Shown here one piece after another: positions 21,501-32,993 of a stretch of 64,000 bases of DNA (position 1 is the stretch's first letter; every line of letters starts with the position of its first letter). The DNA comes from Drosophila miranda (Eukaryota > Arthropoda > Insecta > Diptera > Drosophilidae). The notes beneath the pieces were generated by a model that did no database searches, was not told the DNA's origin, and saw only the letters and a list, made by a program, of their open reading frames with translations. Where the stretch lies: assembly GCF_003369915.1 (NCBI RefSeq), contig NW_022881603.1, positions 29,137,522 through 29,201,521 of the forward strand. The letters run 5' to 3'. A program made the position numbers and the translations under genes.

Positions 21501-22580
21501 AGTACTTTACTCTCAAGACTTCGACGGGACAGACAACGAAATTTGTGGCTACCTCCTCGCCAGCAGGAGCAGCAGGAGCGACCCCGCCGCAGCAAAAGTA
21601 TACGGTGTTCAAGAATGCCAGTGGCATGACCATGCTGCAGTTGAACAAGAATCAGTTAACCGGTGTGGACATGTCGAGCATCATTGATATGCCAATTATG
21701 TTTGCCGACAATGAGGGGAACATACCCGAAGGGGAGAAGGATCCGAAGATAGGTGAGAGTATGGGCTTTTGGATGTACGCTCTTGCGGTCGGCTCTAACC
21801 AGAAGATTCTAATCCACAGTGCCAGCCACACCCGGTCGCAATCCCAACAGCAAGAGTCCAATCATCATCAGTCAGAAGATCATAAAGGAGGCCAATGCCT
21901 CCAAGACAATGCCGTCAAGCAGCACACCCGTCACCAGCAAGGTAGGCAACAATATCGTTCTCAACAAGGGAATCCAGCAGCTGTTCACCACCTCGCCGAG
22001 CGGAGCCACCACCACAATTGTTGGCCAAAACAAGGTGGTCTATCTCAATCGGAATCAAATGAAGCCAATAAGCAATATAGTGACAACTGGCCAACGCGTG
22101 CCCGTACGTATTCTCAGCAGCACTCCGAAGAGTGCCACACCCAGCGGCAGCACAGGCAGTCCGCTTCTGTTGGACACCTTCTCGGGATCCCTAGTGTCTA
22201 GTGTCAAGGCGTCGCCCATGCCCTCGGGCACACTCCGCCACACGGGCATCATTAGCGTAGGCAACAAGACGTATCCACAGTTCCAGATGATCAACAGTGG
22301 CAGCCCAGGGACGCAGCCCAAGGTCACAACAGTGGGCGCAGACGGCAAGATGTCCATTGGGAATGTGTGCATCAAGTCTGGCACAGGGATCAGGCAGGTC
22401 CCCGTTCTGATGATGGCGAACCGTGCGGCCGGATCGTCCCCAGCATCCACTACTACTGGCGGCGCTGCCGTCCGCCGTGTCGTCAACATAGCCTCTGTCT
22501 CCAAGCTGAGTTCTGGCCAGGCCTCCGCCGATTCGAAGGTCGTCAAGCTGCAGCCACCTACAAAGCAGAATCAGAAGTAA
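18501..22580 (+). CDS. Rcd1: Rcd1 (CG8233; KANSL3/NSL3 subunit of the NSL complex), copy 1
   Basis: Eight coding exons are inferred from phase-compatible splice sites: 18501-18902, 19059-19366, 19426-19952, 20025-20470, 20529-20754, 20888-20941, 21030-21752, 21820-22580, giving 1148 residues. The central region is the KANSL3 alpha/beta-hydrolase-like domain. GFNAG at residues 452-456 replaces the usual GxSxG, so the fold is probably not catalytic. The Gly/Ser/Thr-rich C-terminal third is low-complexity. KANSL3 belongs to the MOF-containing histone acetyltransferase NSL complex. The frame is open, but an otherwise conserved EGVTQSMVD stretch reads DSVFQSMVD here (about 20431-20445), so function is doubtful. 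AATAAA lies at 22733. Confidence 0.85.
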
Positions 22581-23081
22581 GAATCGCAGATATAGAGGGA
22601 ATCATACAATTTATAAATTTATATGTAAGCCAGGATCGGATCCCCAATCATTTTTAAAGAGAGTTTTAAATTTGAATTAATCTTTTCAGCCCCCATCCCA
22701 TGTAGATTGTTGCAAAATGTTATTTAAATCGAAATAAAATTACCCCTAAGATTCAGCTAATATTTCATTCTGTAATGCATATGTACACATGTATAGATGT
22801 ACATTTACTGTATAGAATAAGGATGTATATATGTAGGTTCTTTTGGGACATTTTACTTGTGCGTCTCGAGTCTTGAGCAGAACACTGACAGATTCATTAA
22901 GAAAATAAAAACTTGCCGCTTATCAAAAATTCCGGGAAAATCTGTAAAGAGTCAAGTGTCATTTCATGCATTTGCAGACCTCTGCATATTCCTGAGCTTG
23001 CTTTTTGGTTTCTTTATTCATGGCTAGACATTATGTACCTTATGTTCCTGTCCCCTTGATCTCCTACAGAGAGAGAGAGAA
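22581..23081 (+). other. Rcd1 copy 1 3' flank to unit border
   Basis: Holds the AATAAA at 22733-22738 as probable polyadenylation signal, then AT-rich DNA without genes, ending in CTCCTACA plus a GA run (about 23068-23080) at the unit junction. Identical stretches are at 29829-30329, 37081-37573 and, shortened by 20 bp, 45100-45573. Confidence 0.6.
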
Positions 23082-24849
23082 TGAGGTCCGTCTTCTTGCC
23101 AAAGGATGACTTCTTGCCGCCAATCACGTGCTTCTTCCACTCGGGCACCTCGGCGGTGGCGGCGCCCATGCCACGCATGTTGGCCGCCAGATTGCGAGTG
23201 TCCTCCTCGGGCAGCGGATCGATCCAGTTCTTGTTGAGGTTCGTGGGCAGGGCCTCCATTTCTGGTTCGCGCTGCAGCATTTTCTGCTCCCGCCGCTCCT
23301 TGGACAGGGCCGACTGCATCATGGCCGCCTGGGTCAACGAACCGTCGGGATTCTTGACAATTCTCACGGGCGATAGGTCGTGCAGGGCCCTGCCATGGCC
23401 CGAGAGGAATGGCGGCTCTTCCTCCACAATCCCAATCTCGATGTCCGCCTCGTCGTCCTCGTCCTTGGGCAGCAGACCTGTCTCCTCGTCAAAGTCCGGC
23501 ATTTCGCTCCTGTCCAGGACCCCAGAGCTAATCATCTGTTTGATTTCCCATCGCTCGGGGCTGGAGATCCTGGTAACCCGCTTCCTTGACTCGTTCTCGT
23601 CCCCGTCCAGGCTGTTGCCCTGCAGATTTAGCATGGAGGTGCTGCTGCTGAAGGGACCATCTGGATTGCGGTCCCGCAGCGAGTCATCATCCTCGGGGGT
23701 GTGCGAGAGGGGATTCAAGTCCCTGCCCGACTCCTGATCGACTTCCTTCATGGACAGCGACACTTTCTGACCCGTCAGTGACATCACCTTGACCCTCACG
23801 GTCTGATTGCGGACCACCACTTCGGTCACGTCGGTGACCCTGCCCTCGGCTCGCAGCTGCGAGATGTGCACCAGCCCCTCCCAGCGCTTGCGCAGTCCGA
23901 AGAGCTGGACAAAGCACCCGAAGGGCACAATGTTGGCCACCTTGCCGGAGTAGATCTTGCCAGCCTCGGGATCGTCGGCCATCACTGTGCTGGGGGGCGG
24001 CATTTTCTCCTGGCGGCGATCGCCACGGTCGCCAGAGCGCGACCGACTGCGTTGTCGACGCTCGTGGCGGTCTCGAGAGCTGGACCTGCGGCGACCACGA
24101 TCTCGCTCGCGATCGTCGCGGGACCTGCTTCGGCGGCGTTCCCGTTCCCGATCGCGATGCTCGCGTGATCTGCTGCTTCTGCGGCGTTCTTTGTCACGAG
24201 ATCTACTCCTGCGACGCTCCCTATGCCGGTCCTCGCGTGATTTGCTCCTGCGGCGCTCCCTATTCCTATCCTCGCGAGATCTGCTCCGCTTCCGAGTATC
24301 CCTGTCCTTCTCGCGACTTCTGCTGCGTTCCCTTCGCTTGTGGGGTCGTTCTCTCGATTCCTTAATCTCTTTCTTATCATCGGTCTTGCCCTCGCCAGGC
24401 GCCAGAGCCTCAAGCTCCATCATGGCCGCGTCCACGTCACTCAGGTCTGTCTTTTTGCCAACCGAATGCTTTTCCTTGGCTTCCTCGTCCTGGCCCTCGC
24501 TCTGGCTGTATTTATCGTTGGGCAGGGCCAGGCCAGGGAACATTTTCATCAGCTGCGATTTCTTGTCATCTTTGCTGCTGCCAGAGCCGATATTCTCTTC
24601 GCTCCCGCCTCTCGGCCGACTGGGCCGCATTAAGTTGATGATGCGCTGCAGATTTTGGACGAGGGAGTCTGGAAACTCGGCGCCGTTCTCGAGCAGAGCT
24701 TTGCGGAAGGCATCGTACGATTGATTCTTGTTCTCCAAATCGATGATGAACTGGGCCAGGTCCTTGTCATTGATGCCCAAGTGATTATCGAGCTCTGTGC
24801 AGATCTTCGAGACCAGCGACAGATACTCCAATTGCTGCAGCTCCTCCAT
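23014..24849 (-). CDS. pea: truncated pea (N-terminal RS and S1 domains only) with chimeric tail, copy 2
   Basis: 611 codons are open from MEELQQLEYL to a stop at 23014. About 589 residues match pea: N-terminal helical region, Arg/Ser domain about 165-280, S1 domain about 290-370, acidic linker. At 23082 the unit junction replaces the helicase core with 22 unrelated residues read from the antisense of the GA repeat and Rcd1 flank. The G run at 23992-23997 has six G, so the frame is intact where copy 1 is broken. If expressed, it would be an RS-S1 protein without ATPase. It could equally be inert. Confidence 0.75.
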   Translation of the reverse strand: MEELQQLEYLSLVSKICTELDNHLGINDKDLAQFIIDLENKNQSYDAFRKALLENGAEFPDSLVQNLQRIINLMRPSRPRGGSEENIGSGSSKDDKKSQLMKMFPGLALPNDKYSQSEGQDEEAKEKHSVGKKTDLSDVDAAMMELEALAPGEGKTDDKKEIKESRERPHKRRERSRSREKDRDTRKRSRSREDRNRERRRSKSREDRHRERRRSRSRDKERRRSSRSREHRDRERERRRSRSRDDRERDRGRRRSSSRDRHERRQRSRSRSGDRGDRRQEKMPPPSTVMADDPEAGKIYSGKVANIVPFGCFVQLFGLRKRWEGLVHISQLRAEGRVTDVTEVVVRNQTVRVKVMSLTGQKVSLSMKEVDQESGRDLNPLSHTPEDDDSLRDRNPDGPFSSSTSMLNLQGNSLDGDENESRKRVTRISSPERWEIKQMISSGVLDRSEMPDFDEETGLLPKDEDDEADIEIGIVEEEPPFLSGHGRALHDLSPVRIVKNPDGSLTQAAMMQSALSKERREQKMLQREPEMEALPTNLNKNWIDPLPEEDTRNLAANMRGMGAATAEVPEWKKHVIGGKKSSFGKKTDLILSLSVGDQGDRNIRYIMSSHE

Positions 24850-25118
24850 CTCAGCAGAGCATTAACGATTTCGATTTCGACTTTTGCAAACTTTTCACTG
24901 CAATTGAACGCTTTCTTTTCAAGCAAAAAAACCACAAACAAAATGCAACGCACGCCGACCTATCAGCTGTTCCTGGGCTGCACGGTTGGCAAACAGAGTT
25001 GACTTGTGCGTACAGTGGCAGCCCCATTTAAATAGTACGTGATTATTTGACCTTACGCTCGCTTTTTGATGTTTTGACTTACGTTGTAACAAACAAATCA
25101 ACTAGTTATAGCTTTGTA
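24850..25118. promoter_or_regulatory. divergent promoter region, copy 2
   Basis: Same sequence as 17605-17873 apart from rare substitutions, so this copy could drive the truncated pea and the small gene. Confidence 0.45.
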
Positions 25119-25540
25119 ATGTCTTCGTTCTTCGACTGTTTCAACAATTTTGTGCAAAAAGGCCGCAATGTAGAGGAGAATGTGGCTACAGAAGACAAAA
25201 CGCTAGAGGGACAGCAGCCGCGGCAGTCCAGAATGAATATGACAGCGCCCATTTCTCCCACGCCCAGTAATGGTGTAAGTATATAATCGCGTACTTCGCC
25301 GATTCCATTAGATGCATGTGCGGGTACATATTTGCATGAATTCGAAGCTATACGGAAATTGCACAAATATTTGATGCTTTGGTGGGTCTCAAGCGCTGCC
25401 TGGTGCTGCCAGACCGAGCCAATAGAATCAGAGTCGAGTCCGCGGGTCCGGCATCTCTTGCCGTGGGCACGCCATATTTTAACAAACCAATTGTGAAAAC
25501 ACGTCGAAGTTGTGGAAGAAAAGGGATAAAAGTACCTTAA
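25119..25540 (+). pseudogene. unidentified small two-exon gene, copy 2
   Basis: Same structure and same two lesions (acceptor AT, 1-bp loss in exon 2) as the copy at 17874. Confidence 0.5.
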
Positions 25541-25745
25541 AGAAAGTGCAAAGCGAAATTTTGTGTGGGGTCGGTCTACAGTGGCTTTTGGGCGAACAGT
25601 TGTCGGGCAATAGTTGAATTATTTCCCGTCGCAGCGAGTGCTACAGCCAAGTAGAAAAAGAAGCAGTTCGATTTGAGGCAGCGCAGCAAGTAGCACCAAA
25701 ACCAACCACAATCCGCGAGACGTACAGACACGGGCAGACAACAAA

Positions 25746-28700
25746 ATGATGAAGCAAACAGTAAACAAAAGCGGCAACAACAATCCGAAGAAGCAGCTCC
25801 AGCCGGCTCCATCCTCGATTATAACATACAGTCCCAGCAAATTCGTGACTAAAGTCGGATGTTCGGACTACATCGTCACAGAGCACACCCACACACACAC
25901 ACACACAACGACAGGGACGGGAGCAGCGAAAACAAATAAATCGTCGGCGGTCGGAACACCCGCGTATTATGTGGTCAGCGCTGGGTCCTTGGGCAGTGCT
26001 GCCTCGATGTCAGGAGCAATCACAATGAGTTCGCCGCCCAAGGCCCCCACAGGAACATCCGCTGCGATAAGATCCCCCACACAACCGATTCACATCAGCC
26101 CCGGACCAGTGATAATGACAACGTCGCCCTCAACGCCAACAGAGAGTGTAATGAAATCCATAGAAATCCTCTTTCCTAAATGTTCATTTCCTATATTTGT
26201 GTAATATTTGTAGTTTTCATAATCCCAGCCGCAGCGACCTTTTTTCCCTGCCACAACTAATCGCATTTCCACTCTCTCTCTCTCTCTGTCTATTGCTCTT
26301 TAGTCCAGCACCATCTCGGCCCACAGTGAATCTTCGTTTGGCGATAAAGTGGAGCACAGTTACATGCGCGATACGTCACGTGCCGAGTTGTCCAATGGCC
26401 TGGAACCGGTTCGCCACATCCTGGTTAACCATCCTCCGCAGTGCACCAGCTGCCACACATATCCGCAGCAGGACCTGGAGCCAGACCAGACCCATGCTCC
26501 ACCCTACGACGAGATATCCGCCAAGGAGATGATGAACGAGTGTGCCAGGATTTCCAAGTATGTGAAGAACACCAATTCCGATGATCAGGACTGGGTGGCA
26601 CGCCTAAATAAGTGAGTATAAAGCTGCAGATCGAGGACGACCATTGTCTAACCCTCTCTGTTCTCCTCAGATCTACCTGGAGCCCTATCCAAACGACGCT
26701 GTTCGAGAGGGTATGCAGCATACTCGACCAGGACCAGCTGGCGCGTCTGGCCAACGACAAGCGCCAGCACGAGGTTGTCCATCGTCGTGTGAGCGTGGAC
26801 AAGTCCGCATCGCGAATGCGTCGGGCTTTGGGCAGCGTTGCCTGGGATCAGCGCATCACTCAATGGCTACACACACTGCTCATGCAGTCCATGCCGCCCT
26901 CGTACATGGCCTCCTATCTGGACATGATGCAAACACTGAAAACTAAGCTGCCAACCCTAATGGACAAGCTGCTGTTCAGTCGGCCGCTCTGCAATAACCA
27001 GGAGCTTCTCGCCCCCGTCATGAAGAAGCGATGGGAGCCAACTATTCTGCCCAAGAATCGTCAATTGTCGCACAATGCCATAATGGTGGTGCTGCCAAAT
27101 ATGCCCGCCAGCAGAAATGTGACTGAGCGCATGCACAAATGGTATCGCTCGCTGGCTACCATCTGCCAGGTTGTCCAGATCACCATGCCCAATACGAGTA
27201 AGAGCATCCACCTCATATGAGATTTCCTTACCATTTACCCTTTACCCCTGACGTTCCTTCCACCCGCAGAAGATCGGATTGCCAATCACAATCTGGATCA
27301 GGTGGCCAAAGTCATTGTGTGCCTCACACGTGTCCGCATAAACGAGCTGCGCTCCGAGAATCCCAATCGTGGCATTATTCTTGTCGGCTTCAATGCCGGC
27401 GCATCCCTTGCCCTTCAGGTGGCCCTCTCGGAGAGCCTGGCGTGTGTCGTTTGCATGGGCTTCGCCTACAACACATTGCGTGGTCCTCGTGGCTCTCCCG
27501 ATGACCGCATCCTGGACATCAAGACGCCCATTCTGTTTGTGATTGGCCAGAACTCGGCACGGAGCAGCCAGGAGGAAATGGAGTCGCTGCGCGAGCGTAT
27601 GCAATCGGAGTCCTCGCTGGTGGTCGTCGGCAGTGCGGACGATGTCCTGCGTGTGCCCAAGAGCAAGAGACGCATCGAGGGCGTCACCCAGTCGATGGTG
27701 GATGCCATGGTGGTGGTAAGTCGGGCACCGAAGGCTGTGCAAATCTACTCTCATTGGTTTATTCCGCTTGCAGGACGAAATCTATGAGTTTGTGAACAGA
27801 ACGCTGATGGATCCTCCGGGTCCGCGTGTACCCATGGCCCTGCACAACCAAGGCACACAGCGCGGCCAGAACAGGCTGCATCAGCAGCACGCCCTGGGCT
27901 TCGAGAAGGGAGGAGCCCAGCAGAATCGCAAGCGCAAAGTGGAGGTTGGATTGGACGAGAGCGGAATGCCGAACACCAAAAGCAAGTTTGTGCTGAACAG
28001 TGAGTACCCTCGAGTTCTGATCATCTATCCCACTACTAATACCTCCCCCGCATGTACAACTCAACTCAAACCAATCCAAATCAAATCATAAATCCCCAAA
28101 TCATCAATCAAAACCTCCACTATCTCAAACAGTCCGCAGGCCGAAGGCACCGCGCCTCGTTGATCCATTTGCTCCCAAGCGAAAGGGTAAAACCATGCAA
28201 AGTGCAAACAGCATGCCCTGTTTATTTTTGATCCGCAACCCTATTTCACCGACTAACAGTTTTACCCCCCCCAGTTGGAAGACCTCGTACACGCCCACTG
28301 CCGAATGCAGCCACTCCAGCTGGTTCTGGCATTCAAAACAACAACAATAACAACAACAACAACAACAACAACAAAGGTGCTCTCAGCGTATACACACTAA
28401 ATCAATCCATTGAATACCTACTAGATGATAGCATGGACAGCGATGATACTGCATCTGCATCAGGTGGATCCGTGGCAGGAGTAGGAGTAGCTGCTGGAGT
28501 GGCTGCTGGCGCAGGCAACCCCAAGGTGACCACGTCCGTGGCAGGGGCATTTGATATGGCCTACAAATCGCAACCGACGACGGTTAACCTGGCAGCTGGC
28601 ACCAAAATCAAGATGATACCCTCCAGCCAATTTGTGCAGATCAAATCCCTGACGCCGCAAAATAAACTGATCAATTATACGGTGAACAAGCCCTCCACAA

Positions 28701-29828
28701 CGGGCACCATTGTGAAGACTCTAGGGGGCCCTGCCTCGGGCGGGCAACAGTACTTTACTCTCAAGACTTCGACGGGACAGACAACGAAATTTGTGGCTAC
28801 CTCCTCGCCAGCAGGAGCAGCAGGAGCGACCCCGCCGCAGCAAAAGTATACGGGGTTCAAGAATGCCAGTGGCATGACCATGCTGCAGTTGAACAAGAAT
28901 CAGTTAACCGGTGTGGACATGTCGAGCATCATTGATATGCCAATTATGTTTGCCGACAATGAGGGGAACATACCCGAAGGGGAGAAGGATCCGAAGATAG
29001 GTGAGAGTATGGGCTTTTGGATGTACGCTCTTGCGGTCGGCTCTAACCAGAAGATTCTAATCCACAGTGCCAGCCACACCCGGTCGCAATCCCAACAGCA
29101 AGAGTCCAATCATCATCAGTCAGAAGATCATAAAGGAGGCCAATGCCTCCAAGACAATGCCGTCAAGCAGCACACCCGTCACCAGCAAGGTAGGCAACAA
29201 TATCGTTCTCAACAAGGGAATCCAGCAGCTGTTCACCACCTCGCCGAGCGGAGCCACCACCACAATTGTTGGCCAAAACAAGGTGGTCTATCTCAATCGG
29301 AATCAAATGAAGCCAATAAGCAATATAGTGACAACTGGCCAACGCGTGCCCGTACGTATTCTCAGCAGCACTCCGAAGAGTGCCACACCCAGCGGCAGCA
29401 CAGGCAGTCCGCTTCTGTTGGACACCTTCTCGGGATCCCTAGTGTCTAGTGTCAAGGCGTCGCCCATGCCCTCGGGCACACTCCGCCACACGGGCATCAT
29501 TAGCGTAGGCAACAAGACGTATCCACAGTTCCAGATGATCAACAGTGGCAGCCCAGGGACGCAGCCCAAGGTCACAACAGTGGGCGCAGACGGCAAGATG
29601 TCCATTGGGAATGTGTGCATCAAGTCTGGCACAGGGATCAGGCAGGTCCCCGTTCTGATGATGGCGAACCGTGCGGCCGGATCGTCCCCAGCATCCACTA
29701 CTACTGGCGGCGCTGCCGTCCGCCGTGTCGTCAACATAGCCTCTGTCTCCAAGCTGAGTTCTGGCCAGGCCTCCGCCGATTCGAAGGTCGTCAAGCTGCA
29801 GCCACCTACAAAGCAGAATCAGAAGTAA
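25746..29828 (+). CDS. Rcd1: Rcd1 (KANSL3 family), copy 2, best-preserved copy
   Basis: Exons by homology and splice phase: 25746-26147, 26304-26611, 26671-27197, 27270-27715, 27774-27999, 28133-28186, 28275-29000, 29068-29828, giving 1149 residues. All frames are open and all splice sites canonical. The conserved EGVTQSMVD box is kept (about 27676). GFNAG replaces the nucleophile elbow, as in copy 1. The extra residue is one Asn in the AAC repeat of exon 7. Private changes include Gly for Val in KYTGFKNA (28853) and RNVTER for SNVPER (27114). This is the only copy I would expect to make a normal protein. Confidence 0.88.
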
Positions 29829-30329
29829 GAATCGCAGATATAGAGGGAATCATACAATTTATAAATTTATATGTAAGCCAGGATCGGATCCCCAATCATT
29901 TTTAAAGAGAGTTTTAAATTTGAATTAATCTTTTCAGCCCCCATCCCATGTAGATTGTTGCAAAATGTTATTTAAATCGAAATAAAATTACCCCTAAGAT
30001 TCAGCTAATATTTCATTCTGTAATGCATATGTACACATGTATAGATGTACATTTACTGTATAGAATAAGGATGTATATATGTAGGTTCTTTTGGGACATT
30101 TTACTTGTGCGTCTCGAGTCTTGAGCAGAACACTGACAGATTCATTAAGAAAATAAAAACTTGCCGCTTATCAAAAATTCCGGGAAAATCTGTAAAGAGT
30201 CAAGTGTCATTTCATGCATTTGCAGACCTCTGCATATTCCTGAGCTTGCTTTTTGGTTTCTTTATTCATGGCTCGACATTATGTACCTTATGTTCCTGTC
30301 CCCTTGATCTCCTACAGAGAGAGAGAGAG
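29829..30329 (+). other. Rcd1 copy 2 3' flank to unit border
   Basis: AATAAA at 29981-29986. Otherwise non-coding, ending in the GA run at the unit 2/3 junction. Confidence 0.6.
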
Positions 30330-32097
30330 TGAGGTTCGTCTTCTTGCCAAAGGATGACTTCTTGCCGCCAATCACGTGCTTCTTCCACTCGGGCACCTCG
30401 GCGGTGGCGGCGCCCATGCCACGCATGTTGGCCGCCAGATTGCGAGTGTCCTCCTCGGGCAGCGGATCGATCCAGTTCTTGTTGAGGTTCGTGGGCAGGG
30501 CCTCCATTTCTGGTTCGCGCTGCAGCATTTTCTGCTCCCGCCGCTCCTTGGACAGGGCCGACTGCATCATGGCCGCCTGGGTCAACGAACCGTCGGGATT
30601 CTTGACAATTCTCACGGGCGATAGGTCGTGCAGGGCCCTGCCATGGCCCGAGAGGAATGGCGGCTCTTCCTCCACAATCCCAATCTCGATGTCCGCCTCG
30701 TCGTCCTCGTCCTTGGGCAGCAGACCTGTCTCCTCGTCAAAGTCCGGCATTTCGCTCCTGTCCAGGACCCCAGAGCTAATCATCTGTTTGATTTCCCATC
30801 GCTCGGGGCTGGAGATCCTGGTAACCCGCTTCCTTGACTCGTTCTCGTCCCCGTCCAGGCTGTTGCCCTGCAGATTTAGCATGGAGGTGCTGCTTCTGAA
30901 GGGACCATCTGGATTGCGGTCCCGCAGCGAGTCATCATCCTCGGGGGTGTGCGAGAGGGGATTCAAGTCCCTGCCCGACTCCTGATCGACCTCCTTCATG
31001 GACAGCGACACTTTCTGACCCGTCAGTGACATCACCTTGACCCTCACGGTCTGATTGCGGACCACCACTTCGGTCACGTCGGTGACCCTGCCCTCGGCTC
31101 GCAGCTGCGAGATGTGCACCAGCCCCTCCCAGCGCTTGCGCAGTCCGAAGAGCTGGACAAAGCACCCGAAGGGCACAATGTTGGCCACCTTGCCGGAGTA
31201 GATCTTGCCAGCCTCGGGATCGTCGGCCATCACTGTGCTGGGGGGCGGCATTTTCTCCTGGCGGCGATCGCCACGGTCGCCAGAGCGCGACCGACTGCGT
31301 TGTCGACGCTCGTGGCGGTCTCGAGAGCTGGACCTGCGGCGACCACGATCTCGCTCGCGATCGTCGCGGGACCTGCTTCGGCGGCGTTCCCGTTCCCGAT
31401 CGCGATGCTCGCGTGATCTGCTGCTTCTGCGGCGTTCTTTGTCACGAGATCTACTCCTGCGACGCTCCCTATGCCGGTCCTCGCGTGATTTGCTCCTGCG
31501 GCGCTCCCTATTCCTATCCTCGCGAGATCTGCTCCGCTTCCGAGTATCCCTGTCCTTCTCGCGACTTCTGCTGCGTTCCCTTCGCTTGTGGGGTCGTTCT
31601 CTCGATTCCTTAATCTCTTTCTTATCATCGGTCTTGCCCTCGCCAGGCGCCAGAGCCTCAAGCTCCATCATGGCCGCGTCCACGTCACTCAGGTCTGTCT
31701 TTTTGCCAACCGAATGCTTTTCCTTGGCTTCCTCGTCCTGGCCCTCGCTCTGGCTGTATTTATCGTTGGGCAGGGCCAGGCCAGGGAACATTTTCATCAG
31801 CTGCGATTTCTTGTCATCTTTGCTGCTGCCAGAGCCGATATTCTCTTCGCTCCCGCCTCTCGGCCGACTGGGCCGCATTAAGTTGATGATGCGCTGCAGA
31901 TTTTGGACGAGGGAGTCTGGAAACTCGGCGCCGTTCTCGAGCAGAGCCTTGCGGAAGGCATCGTACGATTGATTCTTGTTCTCCAAATCGATGATGAACT
32001 GGGCCAGGTCCTTGTCATTGATGCCCAAGTGATTATCGAGCTCTGTGCAGATCTTCGAGACCAGCGACAGATACTCCAATTGCTGCAGCTCCTCCAT
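30262..32097 (-). CDS. pea: truncated pea with chimeric tail, copy 3
   Basis: 611 codons, nearly identical to copy 2 (Arg for Ser in DGPFRSSTS; Asn-Leu-Thr at the fusion point). The same junction places the GA-derived tail after GKKT. Copies 2 and 3 resemble each other more than either resembles copy 1. Confidence 0.75.
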   Translation of the reverse strand: MEELQQLEYLSLVSKICTELDNHLGINDKDLAQFIIDLENKNQSYDAFRKALLENGAEFPDSLVQNLQRIINLMRPSRPRGGSEENIGSGSSKDDKKSQLMKMFPGLALPNDKYSQSEGQDEEAKEKHSVGKKTDLSDVDAAMMELEALAPGEGKTDDKKEIKESRERPHKRRERSRSREKDRDTRKRSRSREDRNRERRRSKSREDRHRERRRSRSRDKERRRSSRSREHRDRERERRRSRSRDDRERDRGRRRSSSRDRHERRQRSRSRSGDRGDRRQEKMPPPSTVMADDPEAGKIYSGKVANIVPFGCFVQLFGLRKRWEGLVHISQLRAEGRVTDVTEVVVRNQTVRVKVMSLTGQKVSLSMKEVDQESGRDLNPLSHTPEDDDSLRDRNPDGPFRSSTSMLNLQGNSLDGDENESRKRVTRISSPERWEIKQMISSGVLDRSEMPDFDEETGLLPKDEDDEADIEIGIVEEEPPFLSGHGRALHDLSPVRIVKNPDGSLTQAAMMQSALSKERREQKMLQREPEMEALPTNLNKNWIDPLPEEDTRNLAANMRGMGAATAEVPEWKKHVIGGKKSSFGKKTNLTLSLSVGDQGDRNIRYIMSSHE

Positions 32098-32366
32098 CTC
32101 AGCAGAGCATTAACGATTTCGATTTCGGCTTTTGCAAACTTTTCACTGCAATTGAACGCTTTCTTTTCAAGCAAAAAAACCACAAACAAAATGCAACGCA
32201 CGCCGACCTATCAGCTGTTCCTGGGCTGCACGGTTGGCAAACAGAGTTGACTTGTGCGTACAGTGGCAGCCCCATTTAAATAGTACGTGATTATTTGACC
32301 TTACGCTCGCTTTTTGATGTTTTGACTTACGTTGTAACAAACAAATCAACTAGTTATAGCTTTGTA
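32098..32366. promoter_or_regulatory. divergent promoter region, copy 3
   Basis: Third copy of the 269-bp divergent intergenic region, with one change near the pea leader (TTTCGGC for TTTCGAC). Confidence 0.45.
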
Positions 32367-32788
32367 ATGTCTTCGTTCTTCGACTGTTTCAACAATTTTG
32401 TGCAAAAAGGCCGCAATGTAGAGGAGAATGTGGCTACAGAAGACAAAACGCTAGAGGGACAGCAGCCGCGGCAGTCCAGAATGGAAATGACAGCGCCCAT
32501 TTCTCCCACGCCCAGTAATGGTGTAAGTATATAATCGCGTACTTCGCCTATTCCATTAGATGCATGTGCGGGTACATATTTGCATGAATTCGAAGCTATA
32601 CGGAAATTGCACAAATATTTGATGCTTTGGTGGGTCTCAAGCGCTGCCTGGTGCTGCCAGACCGAGCCAATAGAATCAGAGTCGAGTCCGCGGGTCCGGC
32701 ATCTCTTGCCGTGGGCACGCCATATTTTACCAAACCAATTGTGAAAACACGTCGAAGTTGTGGAAGAAAAGGGATAAAAGTACCTTAA
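32367..32788 (+). pseudogene. unidentified small two-exon gene, copy 3
   Basis: Same acceptor loss and exon 2 frameshift as copies 1 and 2. Private changes include Glu for Asn (MEMTAP) and Thr for Asn (PYFTKP). Confidence 0.5.
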
Positions 32789-32993
32789 AGAAAGTGCAAA
32801 GCGAAATTTTGTGTGGGGTCGGTCTACAGTGGCTTTTGGGCGAACAGTTGTCGGGCAATAGTTGAATTATTTCCCGTCGCAGCGAGTGCTACAGCCAAGT
32901 AGAAAAAGAAGCAGTTCGATTTGAGGCAGCGCAGCAAGTAGCACCAAAACCAACCACAATCCGCGAGACGTACAGACACGGGCAGACAACAAA

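Larger units (their letters stand above)
15838..23081. repeat. tandem unit 1 of 3 (about 7.24 kb)
   Basis: Unit from inside pea (TGAGGTCCGTC at 15838) through the small gene and Rcd1 to the GA repeat at 23070-23081. Units 2 and 3 start at 23082 and 30330 with the same TGAGG. The offset is 7244-7248. In unit 1 alone the left edge continues into the rest of pea, marking it as the ancestral left border. Confidence 0.9.
23082..30329. repeat. tandem unit 2 of 3 (about 7.25 kb)
   Basis: Head-to-tail copy of unit 1. The left edge joins the GA repeat to TGAGGTCCG inside pea. The offset to unit 1 is 7244 rising to 7248 because of single-base and AAC-repeat changes. Differences from unit 1 are scattered substitutions. 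Confidence 0.9.

Noticed and set aside
21185..22201. 338-codon frame running past Rcd1 exon 7
   Set aside because: It reads through the 67-bp intron (21753-21819) and then out of frame with the true last exon; splice sites and the 21819 frame explain the gene.
22055..22546. Minus-strand 163-codon frame opposite the last Rcd1 exon, present in three copies
   Set aside because: Antisense shadow of a Ser/Thr-rich coding exon; no domain or start context.
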